Shown here in pieces: positions 1-11,009 of a stretch of DNA of 64,000 nt. Each line of letters opens with the position of its first letter. The first letter of the stretch is position 1. Position numbers and translations under genes: made by a program. Where the stretch lies: NCBI RefSeq assembly GCF_004193775.1, contig NC_041019.1, positions 33,852,827 through 33,916,826 of the forward strand, in the 5' to 3' direction. A model generated the notes under the pieces. It had not been told where the DNA came from and searched no databases. It was given only the letters and a program-made list of their open reading frames with translations. Source of the DNA: Glycine soja. Taxonomy: Eukaryota; Streptophyta; Magnoliopsida; Fabales; Fabaceae.

Positions 1-2091
1 TTATTTTCCAATATTATTGTTGAACATGATTAAAGGATTTAATGTTTATGCCCTGGAATTAAATTAACATAAATGCTTTGAAATTTTTGGTAGCAGTAAA
101 TATGTATATACTATATATTTTCTTGAACATGTTTGAATGCAAAAAAAGAATTTAAATGTGAATATTATATTATGGCCTGGAATGAAATTAATAAAATGGC
201 TATGAATTGTTAATAGCAATAAGTATGTACAGGCCGTATATTTGATTGGAATTAACTATATGATGGACTTGTTAGTCACCAAAGTGGCCAAATCTATAAG
301 ATTATTTAATTTCAAATTAGTGATTATTGCAACTACTCATAGAATAATGGATGCTAAATTATATGATTATTGGTTTATGGGTAATTGAAAGTCATTGTTA
401 TAAGGTATTTATGGATCGCCCAAAGGTTGATTAGTTGTTCTTATAACTAATGAATATAATTGTAAGCGATTTGTGTGTATCATTGATAACGACTATCGAA
501 TCAATTCAAAACAAATAAAGCTAGGAAATTCTACAGTATAGGATTAACCTAAGTTGACTCAGAGATATGATTCAATATGGTTCGTACTTCAATTCACTAA
601 CAAAAAGCAGCAGGAATTTCAACGAATAGTTTGTAGACAAATGTAAAGGAATGTAAAGGAATGCAAAGACACAAAAACAGAGATAAAGAAACAGAACAGA
701 ACAAAATAGAATATGAATCAAGTTTAATAGCATCAATCCAATTCATCAAACAAATGCAAATCGAATTATCACGGTTACTATGGATGATGCTCAGAGTGTG
801 AAAGTTCAGTCAAATGCATTAGAGATAGTTCAATCAAATCAATCCCTAAATTGTTTGAGATCGCAAATTAAGTTGGAAAATCATCCAAACAATCTGTGAT
901 TAAATTTTGAAATTAGGAAATGAATCCATAACCTAATCCATTTTCAATCCTAATCATAATCATAATCATGAAAATAAAAAATAGGATTGAAGAAAAGATG
1001 AACATTCACAAAGATTATAAATACTAAACCAGAACTCAAATTCAGCCTTACTTATAGTGGATCCTTGGATTAATTAAGTGTTTAGCCTTCCATGATCATC
1101 ACCAATGGACAAGCCGTGAAATTTGTGCAAGAGAAAGGAAGAACAGAAGTGAAAAAAGGAAGAAGAATGAAGAATAGTTGAGAGAAAAAAATTTGATCCT
1201 AAAGCTTGCACAACAAGTAACAAATCTATTTTTTTACAAAATGAAGTAACTAACTAACTAACTTCCACTAATATATAGAGTGACTACTCAGAAAGAAGGG
1301 ATGGGCATTGATTAGGCCCATCAAATCTACCTAATCAAACTAATTACACAAAACAAAGCCCAAAATCGCATCCCAATTATTTAAGTGTAGAGGTTTTGAA
1401 TTCCAATCCCAATTTGACCCTTGAAATTGCAGAATTGGCCCAAGCTTATTTTTGACAAAATTTAAGATTTTTTTCTTAGCTTTCTAGGGACTACTCACAT
1501 GCTCCATTTGGAGTTCTTTAGTGACCTACAGGCCCTACACAAGACAGATAGGTCAAGTAAGCATAAAAATACGAAAATAAGCCACAATTATTAATTAAGC
1601 TCAATCATTTGCCTAAGACCAAAACTAAATTAAAGTGAGAAAATAAGGGTCAAAGAGATGTCAATTAAGCTAAGAAGAATAGAAAAATACTAAATTACAA
1701 GTGCTCAATCAAATTCCTGCACACTTTATCTTCTACATCTCTCACAATTTTATACAAGTTAGAAATCCTATGAAAAAGTGTCTAAATTCAACAAAAACAT
1801 TAGAAAAAAACAACTGTAAAATCTATATTTTTTTATTTTTTGTATGTAAAAACAGTAAAGCAACAAAACAAAACAAATACAGCAAAATGGAAAACAGAAA
1901 ACAACAACAAAATAGAAACAACATACAAATACAAAAAACAGACAGAACAAAATACAACAAATAGAAACAAAAAACAGATACAGACACAAAAACTAAAATG
2001 GAATACAAAAACAAAAATAACAACAGAAACAATCAAAATAGAAGATAGTGAAAACAAAAAAAAAATAGAAAATAGACAAATTTTTTCTAAA
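1..2091 (-). repeat. AT-rich non-coding region, possible 3' LTR of the minus-strand gypsy element
   Basis: No open frame here looks like a protein; 1690-2090 is A-rich low-complexity sequence whose short ORFs are composition artefacts. Read on the minus strand, the pol pseudogene ends at 2202 and is followed by a purine run at 2103-2092, GTTGGGGGAGGG, which resembles the polypurine tract that precedes a 3' LTR. A TATA-like CTCTATATATTA lies at 1280-1269 on the minus strand and a C/T-rich stretch follows. This fits a minus-strand 3' LTR running leftwards, but I could not find its TG and CA ends or a second copy. It could equally be unrelated AT-rich repeat DNA. Confidence 0.35.
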
Positions 2092-2103
2092 CCCTCCCCC
2101 AAC
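2092..2103 (-). other. Candidate polypurine tract
   Basis: The minus strand reads GTTGGGGGAGGG about 100 bp downstream of the end of the integrase reading frame. A purine run here would prime plus-strand DNA synthesis just before the 3' LTR. Position and composition fit, and the phrase 'gaggacaatgtg' just upstream resembles the 'gaggacaag' found before the tracts of the two Athila-like elements at 26004 and 57525. Confidence 0.45.
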
Positions 2104-2201
2104 ACTTGAAAACACATTGTCCTCAATGTGAGCATGTAATGAAATGCAATCAAAGAGATAACGTATAAAAATAAAAGGGAAGGAAACTCCTCAAGTCTCA
2201 T

Positions 2202-2714
2202 TCAAGGCACATCATCACATAAAATTGGCAAGACCAAAGAGAGGTCCGCCACAAATTCCTCCTCCACTTGGGGGCTCTTATGAAAAAGCTTGAGTTGGTG
2301 ACCGTTCACTTTGAAGACTTTGCGGGTAACTTCATTTTTAATCTCAATTGCACCATGGAAAAAAAAATAGTAATAAGAAAAGGACCATCCCATCTAGATC
2401 GAAGTTTACTGGAAATAAGCCTGAGGTGAGAGTTAAACAAGAACACTTTTTGGCCAATATGGAACTCCTTCTAAGAATCCTAGAGTCATGAAACCTTTTC
2501 ACTTTCTCCTTGTAAATCTTGGAGTTCTCATAGGCTTCTAAGAGAATCTCTTCAAGTTCTTGCAATTGAAGCTTCCTTTCTATCCCTGCTTCATCAAATG
2601 TCATATTATAACCCTTCGCCGCCCAATACGCATAGTGCTCAATCTCCACCGGAATGTGGCATGCCTTACCAAAAACCACCATATAGGGAGACATCCGCAA
2701 AGGTGTTCGGTAAG
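2202..2714 (-). pseudogene. Ty3/gypsy (Athila-like) integrase C-terminal fragment
   Basis: This is the 3' end of a gypsy pol gene. Visible motifs are TYRTPLRMSPYMVVFGKACH, then EIEHYAYWA, then LQELEEILLEAYENSKIYKE, all diagnostic of the region after the integrase core in Athila-type elements. A second frame adds [17 protein letters not shown] and VEEEFVADLSLVLP, the usual C-terminal end. Two overlapping frames show at least one frameshift near 2350-2390. The reading frame is interrupted upstream by the LTR at 2715-7188 and resumes at 7194: HRTAY at 7190s joins RTPLRMSPY here once the insertion and one copy of the 5-bp duplication are removed. Dead pseudogene. Confidence 0.9.
2710..2714. repeat. 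Target-site duplication GTAAG (left)
   Basis: GTAAG occurs at 2710-2714 and again at 7189-7193, immediately outside the LTR ends TGTAGAAGC and GATCCAACA. Removing the insert plus one copy restores continuity of the integrase frame, which independently confirms the boundary. Confidence 0.93.
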
Positions 2715-3074
2715 TGTAGAAGCAAAGCTTCATGGTGAATCAAAGGTGATTCAAAGGTGTTTTGATGATAACAATGATGATAACAAAAGATGATGACAAA
2801 GGAGATGACAAAAAGCTCAAAGATTAATCAAAGAACAACTCAAGTGAATCAAGAACAGTTCAAGAGTTCAAGATAAGAATCAAGAAAAATTCAAGACTCA
2901 AGAAGAAAGTTTAGAGTCAAGAATTAAGATTCAAGATTCAAGATCTCAAGAATCAAGATCAAGATTCAAGAATCAAGAGAAGGCTTAATCAAGATAAGTA
3001 TGAAAAGGTTTTCTCAAAAATTGAATAGCACATGGTTTTTCTCAAAACATGTTTACCAAAGAGTTTTTACTCTC

Positions 3075-3315
3075 TGGTAATCAATTACCATATTGTTGTA
3101 ATCGATTACCAGTAGCAAAATGGATTTGAAAAAGTTTTCAAATTGAATTTGCAACGTTCCAATTATTTTCAAAAAGCTTTAATCGATTACAATGTTTTGG
3201 TAATCGATTACCAGTGCCTTTGAACATTGAAATTCAAATTCAAAAGTGAAGAGTCACATCTTTTCACATAAAAGCTTTGTGAAATTGATTACACTGATTT
3301 GGTAATCGATTACAA
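3075..3315. repeat. Cluster of TAATCGATTA palindromes in a U3-like region
   Basis: About five copies of GGTAATCGATTACC or its variants lie here, about 130 bp or more upstream of the TATA-like site near 3444. TAATCGATTA is a perfect palindrome. Comparable clusters occur in the LTR at 43318-43500 and in the LTR-like sequence at 59045-59190. Confidence 0.75.
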
Positions 3316-4846
3316 GTGACAATTTCTGAATAAATCAAAAGAAGTAACTCTTCAATAGGTTTTTGACTTTTTCAAATTGGTTTTAAGTTTTTTCTAAAAG
3401 TTATAACTCTTCTAAATGGTCCTCTTGGCCAGACATGAAGAGTCTATAAATGCAAGGCTTTGATTTGTTTTTCAATACACTTTTACACTTATTCAATCAA
3501 TCTTTTACAAGCCTTGAATCTCTTTGAACTTCTTCTTCTTTGTACCAAAAGCTTTCTGAAGTTTTCTGGTTTTCTAAACCTTGAAAACTTGTGCTATTCA
3601 TCTTTTCATTCTCTTCTCCCTTTGCCAAAAAGAATTCGCCAAGTGTAACACCCTGATATATATATCTATATATTATTAGTAATTATGTTTGATGTTTGAT
3701 TATTTGTTGTGTTATTTTTATCTGTAATTATTTTTAAGGAGGTTAATTTAGTTAATAGAGGGGTGTGGATAGATAAGGATCTATCTTATCAAAGAAGCCT
3801 CTTGAGAAAGCTTTTCAAAGAAGCCACGAGGAAGCCTCTTAATGAAGCTTCTAGAGAAAGCTACATGTAGCTGCCTCGGTAAAAATGCTGCCCAGCCTTC
3901 GTTAACCGTTGGATCTTCTCGAAAATTTGTCTGCAACTTCACAAGACACTGTTACATGATCTGACCGTTGGGATCTTTGAGAAGATGTCTGGAGGGTGCT
4001 AGAAGCTTCCGTTTCCGAGAGCATCTCTTATTTAAGCATTTCAGCTTTGCTTTCGTGTAGCTTAGGAAAAACGCCATTTCTTCTCCTTTCTTTCTTCCAA
4101 AGCCATTTCTAACATCCCAAGCACTTTCTCCATCACCCACAACCACCATTAGCCACCACAAACTATCGTTGTTCTCCATTGAAACCCCACACCGAGAGGA
4201 ACCCTTCAACCGAAGCGGAATCTTCTAACTTGGCTTGCGATTTCGGTAGAGAACGAAACCCTAATCTGACCTTTCGTTTTTTTTCGAGGTAAACATAGTT
4301 CTATGCTTGTTTCTTGTTAGTTTCATCTTGTCTTTGCATCTTTTCTGACTTTGGAACCGCCATTGTATGTCTTATGCTTCCTTTGAAAAACCTTAGAGAA
4401 AGAGACTTTGTAAATGTTATCCTTTCATGAAATGCATGTTATTTTCGTAACCTACACTGAACCCCGGTCACATTGGCGTGGTTGGAATTTCCAAATGATG
4501 TTCCTTTGTAAAACCCAAAATGCTCTCAGCTCTTTCATGTAGTGATGTGGGTGTTTGACCCAGAGCACTGTTACTAGCTTTGTTTTCTGAAATCCATACT
4601 AAGTCTCCTTCGTTTTGGCATAGTAGAGGCTTGCGTGGAATCGATGAGCAAGGACAAAAAGGAATCTTCAAGTGACGCGACAAGGAATCCACGGGGTAGC
4701 TCACGATAGATAAGGGGAGTTTATTATAAAATTTACCGTTTTAACACCATAGTTAGGGTCAGGGAACCTAGCTATGAGGATATCTGCCTGACCCTGTTGC
4801 ATGCTGATTTTTCTTCAAAGAAAATTACGTTTTAACTAATGGGATG

Positions 4847-4900
<54 letters not shown>
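4847..4900. repeat. (TA)n microsatellite
   Basis: An uninterrupted TA dinucleotide run followed by a short GTAT run, inside the family B LTR. The open frame across it is an artefact. Confidence 0.95.
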
Positions 4901-4912
<12 letters not shown>

Positions 4913-5259
4913 TGTGATGAATGATATTGTTGTGGTTGTTTGATTTGTGTTGTTTGAAGACCTGTGGTGTGAATCTCAGGCATGAAAGATATATGTGTAT
5001 ATATGTGCGAAATGCAATTTGTTGTTGATGTTGCTATTGAGGATTTTAATTGATATGTGATGATAATGATGATTATGATGATATTGATTTGAGATGACGT
5101 TGTTAATAAAGACCATGTCAACATGAATTGTTATATGTGAATATAAAATGAGGTTGTTGTTGTTGTTGATAACGTCATTGAGACGAGATGATATTTATGT
5201 TGAGAATGACATGGAAATGGAATGTTGATTGATGTTGGAAATGCATTAGCATGTGCATG

Positions 5260-5440
5260 TTGTGTATGTTCGTGGGGGGCATTGTGCACTGACCCTCTAG
5301 GGTCTTTGGCACTAGCTTTTGGCCGCGTTCATACGTTGGATGTTGTGTATGTTTGTGGGGGGCACTGTGCACTGACCTTCCAGGGTCTTTGGCACTAGCT
5401 TTTGGCCACGAACATACGTCGTATGGAGTGTATGTCATGG
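5260..5440 (+). repeat. About 82-bp tandem repeat inside family B LTR
   Basis: Two near-identical units contain 'gggtctttggcactagcttttggcc' preceded by 'ggggggcattgtgcactgacc'. A third partial echo lies at 5545-5580. Non-coding. Confidence 0.8.
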
Positions 5441-6494
5441 GGGGTAGAGTGCATTGACCTTGTCGGATGGCCCAGACGTGGGTAACTAGCGTGGTTAGCG
5501 AATCTAAGCATTTTTTAGGGGATTCTTAGGCGCTTTAATTGGTCCATGGTCTTTGGCACTTACTTTTGGCCGTGATCATAGCTCATACGACACAGGAAAT
5601 AGAGTAACTGTGGCCAAGTGTACTTTGTACTAGGGGGCTGTCACCTGGTAGGGAACACCTTTGGGCTCCCAAGCTGATCACCTATGGGAGGGGGGCTGTT
5701 ACGTGCACAACCGGGTGGTCTCGACAAACTCAGCACAGTTCCCTAAGTGAGAGTGTCGTGTGGACACGCTTAGGCTATTTCCTAAGGTTTGGTTGTTGTT
5801 GGTACGTACCACATTGCATCTGAGTGTTGAGTCAGGTGCATGCATCATTCTGTGTAGTCTTGATTGGGTCCATGGATGGATGATGAGTAATTGTTGGATG
5901 TGAATGATGAATATTTGTTGGATATGAGTGTTGAATAATGATTGTTGTGTATGCTTATCATGTTTGCCTATGTTCCTTGCTAATTGTAGTTATTTGGAAT
6001 TGGTATTGGTTCTTTTATAATAAACTCACCCTTGCAATTTTGTATCGTGTGGTTGATACCTGTGATGATCACGAACCTTGTTCGTGGGAGCAGAATGACA
6101 GTGGCAGGGTGTAGGGAGTAAGATTCTGGTGAGGAGCCGCTGAGCCGACGTGATGACGTTGGCGTTATTTTGGGAGAGAGTTGTGTTTTGTAATCAACTC
6201 CTCCGTAGTTGGTTTTTAAGTTTTATTTTGTTGAGTTAAAGATGTAAAACTGGAATTTTAATTATATATATATGAACATATTTAATTTTCGTTATGTGTA
6301 TGACATGTACCGAATTACTGTTTCTATGTAATTATGCATATTCACTTAAGTAATGGCGTGTTGTTGGATGAATTTATGTTGTGACAAAATCACTTCTATT
6401 TTCATAATAAAAAATTAAGGGAGTTCTTTTTATAAAAATTGAAATTATCGAATATTAGAGTGTGGATACCGTAGCGACGAGGCGGGTTGTTACA

Positions 6495-6870
6495 CCAAGG
6501 ACTAACCGCCTGAATTCTTTTTGTGTCTCTCTTCTCCCTTTTCCAAAAGAACAAAGGACTAACCGCCTGAATTCTTTTGTGTCTCCCTTCTCCCTTGTCA
6601 AAGAATTCAAAACGACACAGTCTGAGAATTCTTTTGATTCTTCCCTTTCCCTAATACAAAAGTGTTCAAAGGACTAACCGCCTGCGAATTCTTTTGTATC
6701 CCCATTCACAAAGTATCAAAGGTTTAACCGCCTGAGATCTTTGTCTTAACACATTGGAGGGTACATCCTTTGTGGTACAAGTAGAGGGTACATCTCTTGT
6801 GGATTAGTTATAGTGGAGGGTACATCCACTAGGGTTTCAAAGAGAACAAGGGAGGGTACATCCCTTGTGG
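6495..6870 (+). repeat. Tandem repeats in the distal part of family A LTR
   Basis: About four degenerate units of 60-70 bp contain 'ggactaaccgcctg' followed by 'aattcttttgt'. About four shorter units contain 'ggagggtacatcc'. They lie right of the nested insertion and belong to the outer LTR. They are absent or much reduced in the family copy at 43122-44178, which explains its shorter length. Confidence 0.75.
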
Positions 6871-7193
6871 ATCTTTGCTTGTAAAAGGATTTTTACAAGG
6901 TTGAAAGAAATCTCAAGGACCGCAGGTCGCTTGGGGACTGGATGTAGGCACGGGTTGTTGCCGAACCAGTATAAAAACTCTTGTGTGTTTGTTTCCTTCT
7001 TCCCTACTCTTTTACTTTCCGTTGTGCATTTAATTTCCGCTTTTACTTTCTGTTAAGTTTCTCTTCTAGTCCTCATTCTCTTAACAATTTAGTAAAAGCC
7101 TTAGAAGAGTAATTTTTAATTAGTAAAGGTTTAGGAATAATTAATTCAACCCCCCTTCTTAATTATTCTGAGGCCACTCGATCCAACAGTAAG

Positions 7194-8646
7194 CGGTCCT
7201 ATGGGCCCATAGAGCATCCTCAAGTAGCTTGCTCCAATCCTTCATGTTGGGTTGCACTGCCTTCTGCAACACTTACTTGATCTCTCTATTAAAAACCTTC
7301 GCTTGCCCATTAGTTTGGGGATGATAAGTTATAGCAACTCTATGCACAACCTCATACTTCTGGAGCAAGAATGCCAATGACCTATTATAGAAGTAGCTCC
7401 CCTGGTCACTGATAATTGCTCTAGGCACACCAAACCTACAAAAAAATGTTAGATCTCCCAAAATCCACAACAACTTTAGAATCATTAGTTCTGGTGGCCT
7501 TACCTTCAAACCACCTGGAAACATAATCAATAACGAGTAAGATACATGAAAAACCATGAGAAATAGGAAAAGGACCCATAAAATCAATACCTCAAACATA
7601 AAAAATTGCACAGAAAATAATGGGCTATTGAGGCATCTCATGCCTATGTGTAATGGTCCCTCCTGCTCTTTGACACTACTCACAGGTGGTGGAAAAATGA
7701 TGAGCATCTCTAAAAATGGTGGGCCAATAGAACCCACAGTCTAAGATCCTCCTAGCAGTCCATTTAGGACCAAAATGACCGCCGATAGGTGTGTCATGAC
7801 AAAACTGTAGAATAGACTGAATCTCATGATCGGGCACACACATGCGGATCACTTGGTCACTACCAAACCTCCACAAGTAAGGATCATCCCACACATAATA
7901 TTTGGCATCACTCTTAATTTTATCTATTTGAGTCCTAGATGCATGCGGTGGGACAATAGATGCAACAATGAAATTCACAATATCAACAAACCAAGGTGTG
8001 ACATGTGATGAATGCAATTGCAGCAAATGCTCATCAAGGAAGTTATCCCTAATAGGAAGGGAATCAACGGGTCCCTCAATCCTGCTCAAATGATCAGCCA
8101 CAACATTTTCTGCACCACTCTTGTCTCTGATCTCAATATCAAACTCCTGAAGAAGAAGCATCCACCTGATCAATTTGGGTTTAGCATTAGGTTTCTTCAA
8201 CAAGTATCTCAAGGCTGCATGGTCAGTACAAATAGTAATATAGGAGCAAACAAATAAGATCTGAATTTATCTAATGCAAAAATAATAGCTAAAAGCTCTT
8301 TTTCGGTGGTGGTGTAGTTGACTTGGGTTGCATCCAGAGTGGTGAGGCGTAAGCAATGACATGTGATAGTCTATCAACTCTCTACGACAAAACATCCCCA
8401 AGTGCATAATTGGAGGCATCACACATAAATTCAAATGGAAGCTCCCAATCTAATGGTTGCATGATGGGAAAGGTGGTAAGCCTCCTCCTCAGCTCCTCAA
8501 ATGCCTCTCTACAAGGCTGGTCAAGCACAAAATCTACATCCTTCTAAAGAAGCTTGGACAATGGTAGGGCAATCTTGCTAAAATCTTGGATGAATCTCCT
8601 GTAAAAATCTGCATGTCCCAGAAAAGAGCGTACTTCTCGCACAGAC
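7194..8646 (-). pseudogene. Ty3/gypsy (Athila-like) RNase H-integrase pseudogene
   Basis: Minus-strand reading in coding order shows the end of reverse transcriptase ([18 protein letters not shown], then [12 protein letters not shown]), RNase H (FEFMCDASNYALG, then [13 protein letters not shown] and [20 protein letters not shown]), the tether [11 protein letters not shown], the integrase zinc region ([20 protein letters not shown] to HHFSTTC) and the core ([11 protein letters not shown], then [20 protein letters not shown]). It then reads DWSKLLEDALWAHRTAY and breaks at the insertion, continuing at 2714. Several in-frame stops and frameshifts are present (for example near 8547, 8380 and 7680). 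The N-terminal part of pol is missing because the LTR at 8647 cuts it off. Confidence 0.92.
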
Positions 8647-9352
8647 TATAACGACCCGCCTCGTCACTACGATATCACTAACTATAAAATGTGATGTTTC
8701 AATTTTAAGTGAAAGCTCCATTAATTTGATTATGAAAATGATGGTAAAATTTTCACGATATGCATTCATCAAACAACACACAAAAACGTGAATAAATAAA
8801 TACATACATACATACATATATCTAAACCTGGGACTTACATGCCCAATCAAAAAGACACAAGGAACCAACTATGGAAGAGTTGATAACAAAACACAACTCT
8901 CTCCCAAAATAAATTCCAACGTTATCACGTCGGCTTGGTAGCTCCAACAAAAGACTTCCCTCCAAGTCACCTACTACTGTTCATCTGCTCCCACGAACGA
9001 AAGTTTGAGATCATCACAGGCACCAACCACATGGTACAAAAATTGCAAGGGTGAGTTTATTATAAAAGATCAACAAACACCAATGACAATGATTAACAAG
9101 AAAACAATAACAATAACCCCAATCATTCTCAATAATCCATCAATTCAACGTACACTTAACAAACTAGTCATCAACTTTTCCACAATTCAAATCAATTATG
9201 CTTAGAATGATGAATGTACCTGACTCAACCCTAAAATGCAATGTGGTACCATTTATCAGGAAATAGCCTAAGCGTGTCCATATGACACTTTCACTTAGGA
9301 AAACTAGGCAGCAAGTGTCGAGGTCACCCTGTCATGCACTGGCAACTCCCCC
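8647..9352 (-). mobile_element. Family B LTR, partial, reverse orientation
   Basis: Begins TATAACGACCCGCCTCGTC, the reverse complement of the family B right end with TG changed to TA. It continues colinear with that LTR, including the 'gctcccacgaacgaa...gatcatcacaggcaccaacc' segment near 8985-9035. It stops at 9352 where a second copy begins. It is inserted in the RNase H part of the Athila-like pol; the other end and a right-hand duplication were not found. Confidence 0.78.
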
Positions 9353-9847
9353 TGTAACAACATGCCTCGTCGCTACGATATCACCACTCTAAACCGTGAA
9401 AATTTCAATTTTTAAATGAAAACTCTGTTAATTTGCTTATGAAAAAAAATGAAAGTAATTTTTTCTTTCTCTACTGCTGTCATTCTGCTCCCACGAACAA
9501 AGGTTCGCGATCATCACAAGTACCAACCACACGGTACAAAAATTGTGAAGGGTGAGTTTATTATAAAAGAAATTAATACAAAAATCAAATAACCACAATT
9601 AGTAAGAAAACATTAAAAAATATCATAAGCTTACACAAACATTTATTAGTCCAACACACACTCAACAAATAGTCATCGTCCATCCATAATTCCAATAAAT
9701 CATGCTCGGTATGATGCATGCACCTAACCTAAACTCTCAATGCAATGTGGTACCATCCCCAAGGAAATAGCCTAAGCATGTCCACACGACGCTCTCACGT
9801 AGGAAAACTAGGCAGTAAGTGTCAAGGTCACCATGTCGTGCACAGGT

Positions 9848-9866
9848 AACTCCCCCCCCCCCCCCC
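9848..9866. repeat. Poly-C run
   Basis: A homopolymer of about 17-19 C residues within the family B-related LTR. The corresponding position in the copy at 8647-9352 is exactly where that copy ends, so the C-run may have been a breakpoint. Confidence 0.85.
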
Positions 9867-11009
9867 ACGGTCATCAGCCTGAGTCTAAAGGGAGTTCCAA
9901 ACCGAGTGACATGCCCCCAAGTACAAGTATTCCTCCTCATGAGAAACTACAAGTACTTACTGACAAAGTTTATACTATTTCCATGCAATATGAAGTATGA
10001 CACATGGGCACCATCAATGCACTGACCGTGGATAATTAAAGATTCTAAGCCATCCCCCTCCAGAGATGCTTAAAACTCTTTAACCACTTTATTTCCCCCA
10101 CCAGGGATATCCAACAAGGTCATTGCACCCCCCATGTACATACACAACATACATCATCACAATGACATTTTCAACATCATCAACATCTCAACATCATCTC
10201 ATCTCAATATCATTCTCAACATCAACATCATCTCATCTCAATGACATTATCAACAATAACAACATCATCTCATATTAACATAATCATCAATAACAACATC
10301 AACTCATATTAACATAATCATCAATAACAACATCATCTCATATCAATATTATCATAAACATCAATGTCACCTCATATCAATTAATGTCATCAATAGCAAT
10401 TTCATCAGTAAGTCACATTCCGCATATACATACATATATAGTTCATGCCTGAGATTCACACTCCTCAGGTCTTCAGACAACACAAGTCTAATAAAACAAT
10501 AATGTCATTTATCAATAATATACGTATCGCATCCCATTAGTAAAAAACATTGTTTTTCTTAAAAACCAGCATGCAACAGGGACAGGCATGCATCCCCATA
10601 GTTAGGTTCCCTGACCCTTACTATGGTATTAAAAGTCATAAATTATAATAAACTCCCCTCACCTACTGTAAGCTCTATGTCAGTTCCTCTTTACGTTGCT
10701 CAAAGACCTCTCTTGTTCACGTTCGTCGGTCCAAATACAAGGTTCCATATACCAAAGTGAAGGAAATTTAGTATAGATTTCAGAAACAAGGTTAATGACA
10801 ACATTCGAAGTCAAATACCCCTGTCAAAACATCAAGGGCTAAGGGGTGTTTTGGATTCTACTAAAAGGAGACATCATTTTGAAATTCCGCTCACGCCAAT
10901 GTGACCGGGGTTCAATAAAGGTCACGAAAATAACATCAATGTTATAAAAAGATAACTTTTACAATGTCTCATTTTCAAGGGTTTTTCAAAGGAAGTGTAA
11001 AAACACCCT

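Larger units (their letters stand above)
3644..6494 (+). mobile_element. Solo LTR (family B), 2.85 kb, nested in family A LTR
   Basis: Starts TGTAACACCC and ends GGGTTGTTACA; the terminal seven bases form the inverted pair TGTAACA/TGTTACA. The duplication CCAAG flanks it at 3639-3643 and 6495-6499. A TATA-like CTTATTTAAGC near 4027 followed by a C/T-rich leader suggests plus orientation with U3 at about 3644-4050. Inside are a TA microsatellite (4847-4900) and 82-bp tandem copies around 5260-5440 ('gggtctttggcactagcttttggcc'). No ORF resembles a known protein. The same family lies reversed at 8647 and 9353. Probably the LTR of a large gypsy element. Confidence 0.87.
2715..7188 (+). mobile_element. 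Solo LTR (family A), interrupted by a nested LTR
   Basis: Begins TGTAGAAGCAAAG and ends GATCCAACA, flanked by GTAAG. Only one LTR and no internal coding region are present, so it is a solo LTR left by recombination between paired LTRs. Net of the nested insert (3644-6494) it is about 1.6 kb. Contents in order are TAATCGATTA-type palindromes (3075-3315), a TATA-like CTATAAATGC near 3444, a tandem stretch of 'ggactaaccgcctg' units (6495-6740), repeats of 'ggagggtacatcc' (6755-6870) and a C-rich end before 'gaggccactcgatccaaca'. The same family, with TG and CA ends and the 'gaggcca' terminus, recurs at 43122-44178. Superfamily unassigned; a copia (SIRE-like) origin is possible but not shown. Confidence 0.88.

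Noticed and set aside
1701..2201. Overlapping small ORFs on both strands
   Set aside because: The sequence is A-rich and low in complexity; the residues are almost only K, N, Q, T or their reverse-strand equivalents.
3641..3660. CRISPR-like or phage-type features near repeated palindromes
   Set aside because: The repeats are LTR sequence in a plant-type genome; there is no regular repeat-spacer pattern or associated protein gene.
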